From JADLHS01 sp964539515 (GTDB taxonomy: Bacteria > Verrucomicrobiota > Verrucomicrobiia > Limisphaerales > JADLHS01): DNA of 16,884 nucleotides. The stretch is from assembly GCA_964539515.1 (NCBI GenBank), contig CAZIJO010000132.1:1-16884 (forward strand). The letters run 5' to 3'. The translations under genes and the position numbers were made by a program. The first letter of the stretch is position 1; every line of letters starts with the position of its first letter. The notes below the pieces were generated by a model. That model made no database searches. It was not told the DNA's origin and saw only the letters and a program-made list of their open reading frames with translations. This document shows, piece after piece, positions 1 to 7,401 of this stretch.

Positions 1-3000
1 TGGGCGATTCAGCCGGTGACCTTCAGCCAGAACTTCACGACCTTTGCCGGGGCCAACGGACTGACCCTCAACGGCAACGCGGCTCTCGCGGGGAGCGTGC
101 TCCGGCTGACCACGAATTTGGCCAATCGTGTTGGGTCTGCCTTCCTGTCCAGTCCGATTGCCATCAGCCCGGATACTTCGATCTCCTCGCGCTGGGTGTT
201 CCGGATTCACGGCACTGCCGACGGGGCAGACGGACTGACTTTTATCATACAAGGGAACGGTCCCACGGCCATTGGCGCCGGCGGGGGCAGCCTCGGTTAT
301 GGCGGCATGACTCGCAGCGTCGCGGTGGAAATTGACAACTACGCCGGGGCGGGCGATCCGAACGCGAACCACATCGGCATCCTTGCCAACGGCAATGTGA
401 CGGCGCATCTCGCCACCAACCTTCCCGCTTGGGATCTCGAAGATGGGCTTAGTCACACAATCTGGGTGGAATACGATGGCCCGGCAAATCTGCTTCGGGT
501 GTACGCCGCGCAAGGCAATGTCATCCAACGTCCCACCAGCCCGGTGATGACGACGCCCATTGATCTCCCCGCCCTGATGGTCGGCGGCCAGGCTTGGTTC
601 GGATTCAGCGGCGGGACAGGCGGTGCTTTCAATAATCAAGACATCGAAAGTTGGAGCCTCACGGTAAATGCATTCGCGCTGCCTTCCCCGCCGTTACTGA
701 CCAGCCCCGCTGACGCAACCAACGTCGTTAACTCGGTTGTCAACCAGCAGATGCAAGCCACCGATCCCAATGGAGACCTCTTGACCTGGAGCGCCACGGG
801 ACTGCCCGCAGGTCTTACCATCAACCCAACCACCGGACTGATTTCGGGCACGCCGACAGCGGTGGGGGTTTACTCTCCAACGGTAATGGTTACCGACGGC
901 AATACGGCGTCCGTGAGTGCGAATTTCAGTTGGGCCATCAATGACCTTTTGGCGGTACAACCACTGGCCGGATCCGCGGTAGCCGCAGGCGCCACCGTCG
1001 CCCTGACCGCCCAGAGCTCAGGGGGACTGAATCCGCAATTCCGTTGGAACTTCGGCGACGGCGCCGCCGAAACGGAGTTTTCCAGTTCGCCCGCAACTTC
1101 GCATGCGTTTCCCATCCCGGGCCGCTATCTCGTCACGGTCACCGTCCGTGACGACACCACGCGCGAGGTCACCGCCAGTTATCATCAGGCGGTTTATGCG
1201 CCACCGACCGCGAGCCGGCCGACCTCTTCGACGAGCATCCTGTATGAATCCCGGACCAACGCCAACCCGCGCCTGTGGGTGGTGAATCCGGACAACGACA
1301 GTGTGACCATCTTTGATGCGGCCACGCAGGTGAAACTTTCCGAATTAAACGTCGGCCGGGCACCACGCAGCCTGGCGTTGGCGCCGGACGGCCGGGTCTG
1401 GGTGGCTAATGCCGAGTCCGCGACCTTGTCGATCATCAATCCTGATGCCGTGGTTACCCAAACCATAAGTCTCGCGCGCGGCTCCCGGCCTTTTGGCCTG
1501 GTCTTCGATCCTGCGGGACAGAATGCGTTCGTCGCGCTGGAAGCGGCGGGCAAAATTCTAAAACTTCATCCCACCACGGGCGCCACCCTCGCCACGCTGG
1601 AGGTCGGCCCCAACATCCGCCATCTCTCCATCACCGCCGACGGCACGCAACTTCTCGCCACCCGTTTCATCACTCCACGGCTGCCGGGGGAAGAAACCGC
1701 CAGCCCCCAAACCACGGTGCTGGGGGTCAAATACGGAGGAGAAGTCCTGTCCATCAACCCGATGAGCATGACGCTCGTGGGCACGATCATCCTGGAACAC
1801 AGCGAGGCATCGGACACATCCAGTTCCGCCCGCGGCATTCCGAATTATCTGGGAGCAGCGGTGATTTCGCCCAACGGCCAAAGCGCCTGGGTACCGTCCA
1901 AGCAGGACAACATCAAGCGCGGCGGGTTGCGCAACGGCAGCCCGCTCACGCACGATATGAGCCTGCGCAGCATCGCCGCGCACATCAACCTCACGACCCA
2001 GACCGAGGATGTCGCCGGCCGGGTTGATTTCGATGACGGGGGCATTGCGAGCGCCGCGGCCTTCGACCCGCTGGGCGTGTTTCTTTTCACCGCGCTGGAA
2101 GGCAGCCGCGAAGTGGCGGTCGTGGACGCCGTGGCCAGGCGGGAAATCCTGCGCTTCCCGGCCGGTCGGGCACCGCAAGGACTGGCGCTCGCGCCGGACG
2201 GCCGGACTTTGTTCGTCCATAATTTCATGGATCGCACCGTCAGTGTTCATGACCTCAACCAGCTGGCCAATGGCGCGGTAACCCCGCCGCCGGCACCGGG
2301 GCTTCTGAACTGTGTGACGAGCGAGAAACTCCCGGCGAATGTGCTCCTGGGAAAGCAGCTGTTCTACGACGCCCGGGACAACCGGATTGCCCTGCAGCAG
2401 TACATCAGCTGCGCCGCCTGCCACAACGATGGCGGACAGGACGGCCGCGTCTGGGACTTCACCCAGTTCGGCGAAGGCCTGCGCAACACCACCACGCTGC
2501 GCGGCCATGGCGGTACGGCCCAGGGACCGCTTCACTGGACCGGCAATTTTGATGAGGTCCAGGACTTCGAAGGCCAGCTGCGAAACTTCGCGGGCGGTAC
2601 CGGCTTGATGAACAACACCGCCTTTCATGCCGGCACCCGCGACCAACCGCTGGGCGACCCGAAAGCGGGCCAGAGCGCCGAACTCGATGCGCTGGCGGCC
2701 TATCTTGAGTCGTTGACAAAAAACGGCGACAGCCCGTATCGGAATCCCGACGGGACATTCACGAGCGCGGCCCTTGCCGGGCAGGTCGTCTTCCAGCAAC
2801 AGAATTGTGCCGCATGTCATGCCGGCTCCCAATTCACGGACAGCGCCCTCAATGTCTTACACGATGTGGGAACGCTCAAACCATCCAGCGGTCAGCGGCT
2901 GGGTGCCGCCTTGACCGGGCTGGACACGCCGACTTTGCGCGGGTTGTGGGCCAATGCGCCTTATTTGCACGATGGGTCGGCCGCGACCTTGGAGGCGGCG

Positions 3001-4389
3001 GTCGCCAGCCATGCCGGAGTGAACCTCACCGCTCTGGAAATGGAGAATCTCGTCGCGTACCTCCGGCAGCTCGATGACGGCGGATCGTCGGTTCCGGTCA
3101 TCAGCGAAATTACGAATCAGTGGACGACCGTGAACACGCCCACGCCGGAAATCCCGTTTACGATTCAGGACCTGGACTCACCGCTGGTGGACCTGACGCT
3201 GAGCCTGCATTCTTCCGATGCGGCGTTGGTCCCAACCACCAACATCGTGATCGCGGGCTCCGGGGCAAGCCGGACGCTGGCGATCACCCCCGCGGCCCAC
3301 CAAACCGGAACTGCGACCATCACCGTCACCCTGAGCGACGGATTCCTGACGACCAATGCGAGCTTCGTGGTGACGGTGGCGCAAGGCCAATTGACGGTGG
3401 CCGGGATCACCGCCAACCACAAAGTCTATGACGCCACCACGGCCGCAACCCTCAACCTCGGCAATGCGACCTTGGTCGGGGTAACCGGCGGCGACCTGGT
3501 AACCCTCAACCCCGGAAACGCGACCGGGGTATTCGACGACCCTACCATAGGCAACGGGAAGCTGGTGCACATCACCGGTCTGACGCTAAGCGGAACCCAC
3601 GCCGGCAACTATGCCCTAACGCAACCAACGGCGCTGGCGAACATAACTCCCAAACCAGTGACACCCGTGATCGGGGCGAGCAACAAAGTGTATGACGGAA
3701 GCACAACTGCGACTCTGAGCAGCCGGACGGTGGCGGGCATGATCGACGGGGAAGACCTGACGCTTGAGGTGGGTGCAGCGCACTTCGACACCAAAAACGT
3801 CAGCAACGGCAAGGTCGTCATGGCTACGGCGTTGAGTTTGGGGGGCAATCATGCGAGCCACTATGTGCTCGCCGCAACGAACGCGACAACCACGGCAAAT
3901 ATCACCCCAGCCGGCCTGACCGTGTCCGCCGACAACAAGAGCCGGGCGTACGGGGCGACGAATCCGGAGTTCACCGCCAGCTATACCGGTTTTGTCAACG
4001 GCGAAACCCTGGCGACCAGCGGGGTGATCGGAAGCCCGAACTTGAGCGCTTTGGCAACCAACACGACTCCGGCTGGCAATTATCCGATTGCGGCGGCGAT
4101 CGGTTCTCTGACCGCGGCTAACTACGGCTTCAGTTTTGAAAATGGCATCCTGACCATCACCCCGCCGGGCAGCGTGGCCATCATCTCCATCGTGCGGTCG
4201 GCAGACGGCCACACGTTGCTCAACGGCACGGGCGACGGGAGGGTCGCTTACACGATTCAGGCTTCGACCGACCTGGTCAAATGGGGGGACATCGGCACCG
4301 CCAACGCGGGAGACGATGGCACTTTCCAATTCGAAGACCCCGACGCGACCCATCGGAGTCATTGCTTCTATCGGGCAATCCTGCCGTAA
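1..4389 (+). CDS. Giant secreted lectin / beta-propeller / di-heme cytochrome c peroxidase-like protein (5' end outside window)
   Basis: The frame is open from base 1, so the signal peptide and N-terminus lie upstream. Residues are counted from the GTG at 16. Domains in order: L-type lectin (about 1-220, with the metal-site pattern EIDNYAG...DPNANHIGI at 105-122); Ig/He_PIG-like (228-308, 'GLPAGLTI...GLISGTPT'); PKD (318-393, WNFGDG at 344); YVTN/YncE-like propeller (about 415-750); di-heme CCP/MauG-like domain (765-1020) with heme sites CAACH at 799-803 and 931-935 and the family motif PYLHDGS at 982-988; Ig-like (1022-1125); two YDG repeats (1126-1300, 'KVYD'); an MBG-like repeat (1301-1385, 'RAYGATNPEF'); and a C-terminal tail (1387-1457, 'STDLVKWGDIG...FYRAILP') of a kind I associate with Verrucomicrobia. 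It probably acts outside the cytoplasm as a carbohydrate-binding redox protein. The substrate cannot be read from the sequence. The domain calls are by eye; the two heme motifs are certain. Confidence 0.88.
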   Translation, partial: WAIQPVTFSQNFTTFAGANGLTLNGNAALAGSVLRLTTNLANRVGSAFLSSPIAISPDTSISSRWVFRIHGTADGADGLTFIIQGNGPTAIGAGGGSLGYGGMTRSVAVEIDNYAGAGDPNANHIGILANGNVTAHLATNLPAWDLEDGLSHTIWVEYDGPANLLRVYAAQGNVIQRPTSPVMTTPIDLPALMVGGQAWFGFSGGTGGAFNNQDIESWSLTVNAFALPSPPLLTSPADATNVVNSVVNQQMQATDPNGDLLTWSATGLPAGLTINPTTGLISGTPTAVGVYSPTVMVTDGNTASVSANFSWAINDLLAVQPLAGSAVAAGATVALTAQSSGGLNPQFRWNFGDGAAETEFSSSPATSHAFPIPGRYLVTVTVRDDTTREVTASYHQAVYAPPTASRPTSSTSILYESRTNANPRLWVVNPDNDSVTIFDAATQVKLSELNVGRAPRSLALAPDGRVWVANAESATLSIINPDAVVTQTISLARGSRPFGLVFDPAGQNAFVALEAAGKILKLHPTTGATLATLEVGPNIRHLSITADGTQLLATRFITPRLPGEETASPQTTVLGVKYGGEVLSINPMSMTLVGTIILEHSEASDTSSSARGIPNYLGAAVISPNGQSAWVPSKQDNIKRGGLRNGSPLTHDMSLRSIAAHINLTTQTEDVAGRVDFDDGGIASAAAFDPLGVFLFTALEGSREVAVVDAVARREILRFPAGRAPQGLALAPDGRTLFVHNFMDRTVSVHDLNQLANGAVTPPPAPGLLNCVTSEKLPANVLLGKQLFYDARDNRIALQQYISCAACHNDGGQDGRVWDFTQFGEGLRNTTTLRGHGGTAQGPLHWTGNFDEVQDFEGQLRNFAGGTGLMNNTAFHAGTRDQPLGDPKAGQSAELDALAAYLESLTKNGDSPYRNPDGTFTSAALAGQVVFQQQNCAACHAGSQFTDSALNVLHDVGTLKPSSGQRLGAALTGLDTPTLRGLWANAPYLHDGSAATLEAAVASHAGVNLTALEMENLVAYLRQLDDGGSSVPVISEITNQWTTVNTPTPEIPFTIQDLDSPLVDLTLSLHSSDAALVPTTNIVIAGSGASRTLAITPAAHQTGTATITVTLSDGFLTTNASFVVTVAQGQLTVAGITANHKVYDATTAATLNLGNATLVGVTGGDLVTLNPGNATGVFDDPTIGNGKLVHITGLTLSGTHAGNYALTQPTALANITPKPVTPVIGASNKVYDGSTTATLSSRTVAGMIDGEDLTLEVGAAHFDTKNVSNGKVVMATALSLGGNHASHYVLAATNATTTANITPAGLTVSADNKSRAYGATNPEFTASYTGFVNGETLATSGVIGSPNLSALATNTTPAGNYPIAAAIGSLTAANYGFSFENGILTITPPGSVAIISIVRSADGHTLLNGTGDGRVAYTIQASTDLVKWGDIGTANAGDDGTFQFEDPDATHRSHCFYRAILP

Positions 4390-4495
4390 TCGGAACTCCT
4401 GCGTCCCATCCGCGGCGCGGCGCCGACGCTCCCGCCGCCTCGCGCGGCCCCGCGGCATCCAACGATTGCAACGCGCGCTCCGTTCCGTCGCCTCC

Positions 4496-4523
4496 GGTGG
4501 AGGCCGACACGGTGGAGGCCGAC
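4496..4523 (+). repeat. 15-bp tandem duplication carrying the MFS ribosome binding site
   Basis: GGTGGAGGCCGAC occurs at 4496-4508 and again at 4511-4523, with AC between, giving a 15-bp period. Each copy contains GGAGG. The second GGAGG (4514-4518) lies 6 nt before the TTG at 4525, a good distance for a Shine-Dalgarno site, and supports the TTG as the start of the next gene. The first copy can also pair with the preceding CCTCC at 4491-4495 to form a small hairpin. Confidence 0.7.
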
Positions 4524-4524
4524 C

Positions 4525-5907
4525 TTGACTCCGGCCGAGGCGGCTCGCACCATCGCGGTGCTCAATCCCATGACGAAGGAAACACGCACGCGACTATTCG
4601 CCCTCTGGCTGCTTTTCGGGATCAATACGATGAATTTTTACGACCGCCAGATTCTGGCGGTGGTCGCCGAACCCATCCGCAAGGAGTGGAGATTGAGCGA
4701 TTCATCGCTCGGGTTGCTCGGGACCGCGTTCACTCTCCTTTATGCATTTGTGGGGGTGCCCTTCGGACGCCTCGCCGACACGCGCCCCCGCAAGTGGCTG
4801 CTGAGCGCCGGCTGCGCCGCCTGGAGTCTGCTGACGGCGGTGTCCGGCATGGCGCAAAATTTCTGGCTGTTGTTCGTCGCGAGATTGGGGGTTGGCGTGG
4901 GCGAGGCAAGTTGTGCCCCGGCGGCGAATTCGCTCATCGGCGACCTCTACCCGCCCCACCAGCGGGCCCGCGCCTTGTCCATCTTCATGCTTGGCCTGCC
5001 CGTCGGAATGTTCTTCAGTTTCCTCATCAGCGGGCTGATCGCCCATGCGCATGGCTGGCGGGCGGCCTTTTACGTCGCCTGCCTGCCGGGCCTGGTGCTC
5101 GCGGCGCTGGCAGTTTGGATGCGAGAGCCGGGCCGCGGGGCCAGCGAAGGCCGGCTGGACACGGCGCACCGCGCCGGATCTCCCTACCGGGTGGTGCTTG
5201 GCATCCCAACACTCCTGTGGATCATCATTTCCGGCGCCCTGCACAACTTCAACATGTATGCCGCCGCTTCCTTCATGGTGGTCTTCCTGGGAAGATTTCA
5301 CGCCCTCGATTTGAAAACGGCGGCGTTCGCGGGCGCCCTGCTCTTCGGTCTGTCCGGGGCCGTTGGTTTGCTGGCAGGTGGCTGGGCGGCGGACCGGTTC
5401 GGCGGCACCCGCACCAATGGTCGGCTCCGGTTGTCCGCGTTGGCAATGGCGGTGGCGGCCCCGTGCGTTTACCTGTCCTTGCGGCAACCAGCGGGAGCGG
5501 TGACGCCTTTCGTGCTGCTGATGGGCGCCGGGTTGACCTGCGTGCATGTGTATTATTCCTCGGTTTACGCTGCGATCCAGGACGTGGTTGAACCGGCATT
5601 GCGCGGGACGGCCATGGCCATTTACTTCTTCGCCATGTATTTGCTTGGCGGGAGTCTTGGTCCGCTCGGGACCGGCATGTTAAGCGATTACTTTGCGCGG
5701 CGGGCGATGCTGGCCGCGGGCGCAACGACCATGACGGAACCCTTCAAGGCAACCGGGATTCACAGCGCGATGCTGGTCATCCCGGTCCTGTGCCTGGCGT
5801 TGGCGTTGGTATTGTATCTTGCCTCGCGAACGGTGGGGCAGGACATGGCGCGGCTGCGGGAATGGCGGGAAGCGCGGGCGGCGGCAACGGGCCCGGGCGC
5901 GGCGTGA
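4525..5907 (+). CDS. MFS transporter, Spinster-like
   Basis: A 460-residue integral membrane protein of the major facilitator superfamily, with the usual 12-helix length and alternating hydrophobic stretches throughout. It opens with a Spinster-type first helix (NFYDRQ at residues 37-42, then 'IRKEWRLSDSSLGLLG'), followed by MFS motif A (GRLADTRPRK, 81-90) between helices 2 and 3. The substrate is unknown; such proteins in environmental bacteria are often labelled organic-acid or sugar transporters, but nothing here decides. The start is taken as TTG at 4525 because GGAGG lies 6 nt upstream. ATG at 4570 (residue 16) is the alternative and would still keep helix 1 intact. The gene follows the giant surface protein by 135 bp in the same direction and is convergent with the phosphatase gene, with only 17 bp between the two stops. 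CTCCC at 5912-5916 and GGGAG at 5928-5932 could form a weak hairpin there. Confidence 0.85.
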   Translation: MTPAEAARTIAVLNPMTKETRTRLFALWLLFGINTMNFYDRQILAVVAEPIRKEWRLSDSSLGLLGTAFTLLYAFVGVPFGRLADTRPRKWLLSAGCAAWSLLTAVSGMAQNFWLLFVARLGVGVGEASCAPAANSLIGDLYPPHQRARALSIFMLGLPVGMFFSFLISGLIAHAHGWRAAFYVACLPGLVLAALAVWMREPGRGASEGRLDTAHRAGSPYRVVLGIPTLLWIIISGALHNFNMYAAASFMVVFLGRFHALDLKTAAFAGALLFGLSGAVGLLAGGWAADRFGGTRTNGRLRLSALAMAVAAPCVYLSLRQPAGAVTPFVLLMGAGLTCVHVYYSSVYAAIQDVVEPALRGTAMAIYFFAMYLLGGSLGPLGTGMLSDYFARRAMLAAGATTMTEPFKATGIHSAMLVIPVLCLALALVLYLASRTVGQDMARLREWREARAAATGPGAA

Positions 5908-5924
5908 CACTCTCCCGCTCTTGG

Positions 5925-7205
5925 TCAGGGAGTGGCCGGCTTGGACCGCCGCAGTGATTCGTAAGTCTCTTCCGCCTTGCTCGCCCCCTTGGCGGTCGGC
6001 GGATACACGTCGAAGACCAGTCCGGATTTGTCCACTGCCCGGTATTCCACCTGGCTGCGATTCACGTCCACGCACCAAAAATGCTGGAGGCTGGCGGCTT
6101 TGGCTTCATACCAGCGTCGCTCGGCGTCCACTTTGCGCGCGCCCATCCCCCAACAGCCGTCCCCCAGATAAAGGGTGCCATGCGGATCAACCTTGTTTTC
6201 GCGCAGCCGCGGCGTGCGTTTGAAGGCGTGGTCGTGATGCTCAAACGCCGCGGTCAGGTGGTGCGCGTCAAAAATCGGCAACCAGGCTTTGCGTCCGGCC
6301 ACCGACCCGCCGCCGTCATACGCGCGAACGCTGGGATACAAAGGAACGTGATACACGGCAAACTTGTTTGGCACTTTGCGCTGCGCGGTGAGTTGCGCCT
6401 CCAACCAGGCCGCCTGCTCCCCGCCGTGGGGGCTGAGATGCCCGGAATCGAGCAAAAAAATCGCAACGTTTTTTCCAAAGGTCCGCGCGTAATAACTCCG
6501 CTGGCCGTTCTGCGCGAAGTAACGGAGATAGAACTGGGCGTTGGTCGGCGAACTTGCGGTGCCGCCGCGCACCTCGTGGTTGCCAATGGCCAGCACCATG
6601 GGAATGGTGTAACCCGCCGGTGTCACCATGTTGGTCTCCCAATGATCCAGCCAGGTGTCCCACTTCGCGAAATTCGTCAGCGCGTCGTTGGCATACGCGA
6701 GATCGCCGCCGACCACGCCGAACGCGGGAGAAAGCCTGGCCGATTGCCGGAGGAGGTCGGCGCAATCAGAACTGACGCCCATGTCGCCCCCGACCACAAA
6801 CCGCAGACGCTGCGAACCCGCGGGCACCGTGCGGAACTTGCGTTCGGCCGTGAACCCGTGTTGCGGATCGCCCGCAATAAAGTAGTAGGTCTTGCCCGGA
6901 GTGAGTTTGGACAGCTCGACCCAATGAATTCTTCGTTCGTCGTCCAGGCCAGGAACCTGGTGCGTACTGCCGCTCGCGGTATAGCGGTAATCGCGGTGCC
7001 GCCCGTTCCGGGGCTTGGTATCGTAATAGACCGTGCTGGTTTCGGTCGGTTCAAGGGTCTGGTAATTGACCGTGATCGTGCGACTCGGGTCGCCTTGCCA
7101 GGTCAGGTACACATGGCGCGGAACGGCGGAAACCGTCTCCGCACTCAAACAAAGCCAGACCGCCAGAAACGTTCGGCTGCTTGGGATCGACAGGTGGACT
7201 CGCAT
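5925..7205 (-). CDS. Secreted purple-acid-phosphatase-like metallophosphoesterase
   Basis: 426 residues from the ATG at 7205. This start is preferred over an upstream in-frame start because it places a signal peptide (about 1-27, MRVHLSIPSSRTFLAVW... ending TVSA) at the N-terminus. Residues 30-128 form a fibronectin-III-like domain typical of purple acid phosphatases ('VYLTWQGDPSRTITVNYQT', 'LTPGKTYYFIAGD'). The metallophosphoesterase domain (about 134-345) shows the metal-ligand blocks GD (D141), GDLAY (D168, Y171), GNHE (N209, H210), H286 in 'VYHVPLYP', and HDH (H324, H326). It most likely hydrolyses phosphomonoesters in the periplasm or outside the cell. The last block reads EHHDH, with H where the family usually has G. 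The gene lies 196 bp downstream of the ABC-F gene on the same strand. No Shine-Dalgarno site is visible. Confidence 0.87.
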   Translation of the reverse strand: MRVHLSIPSSRTFLAVWLCLSAETVSAVPRHVYLTWQGDPSRTITVNYQTLEPTETSTVYYDTKPRNGRHRDYRYTASGSTHQVPGLDDERRIHWVELSKLTPGKTYYFIAGDPQHGFTAERKFRTVPAGSQRLRFVVGGDMGVSSDCADLLRQSARLSPAFGVVGGDLAYANDALTNFAKWDTWLDHWETNMVTPAGYTIPMVLAIGNHEVRGGTASSPTNAQFYLRYFAQNGQRSYYARTFGKNVAIFLLDSGHLSPHGGEQAAWLEAQLTAQRKVPNKFAVYHVPLYPSVRAYDGGGSVAGRKAWLPIFDAHHLTAAFEHHDHAFKRTPRLRENKVDPHGTLYLGDGCWGMGARKVDAERRWYEAKAASLQHFWCVDVNRSQVEYRAVDKSGLVFDVYPPTAKGASKAEETYESLRRSKPATP

Positions 7206-7401
7206 ATCAAATGGCACACGAAACTTGCAAGGTGTGGCCGGCCAGTGCAAACGGAAAGTTTTCGCTTGCAGGTCAACGCTCCGCCAAAGCCTTGAACCCC
7301 AAGGCAAGCCGGGTGCGGTTTCTTGAATCTTGCCTCCTCAGCATCGGGTCGGTCGGGGGCAACAGGAGCTTCGGCCTCGAAGCGAGCGCGTCCGAACCAC
7401 T

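Noticed and set aside
1558..2832. 424-codon minus-strand open frame
   Set aside because: Antisense to the propeller and heme region of the giant protein; its translation shows no recognisable domain.
4281..5591. 436-codon plus-strand open frame
   Set aside because: It is a second frame of the MFS gene, rich in Arg, Gly and Pro, with no membrane segments or family pattern.
6081..7295. 404-codon plus-strand open frame
   Set aside because: Antisense to the secreted phosphatase, whose catalytic motifs are intact on the minus strand.
7368..7383. GCTTCG-GCCT-CGAAGC hairpin just after uup as a terminator
   Set aside because: The stem is only 6 bp and no T-run follows in the direction of transcription.
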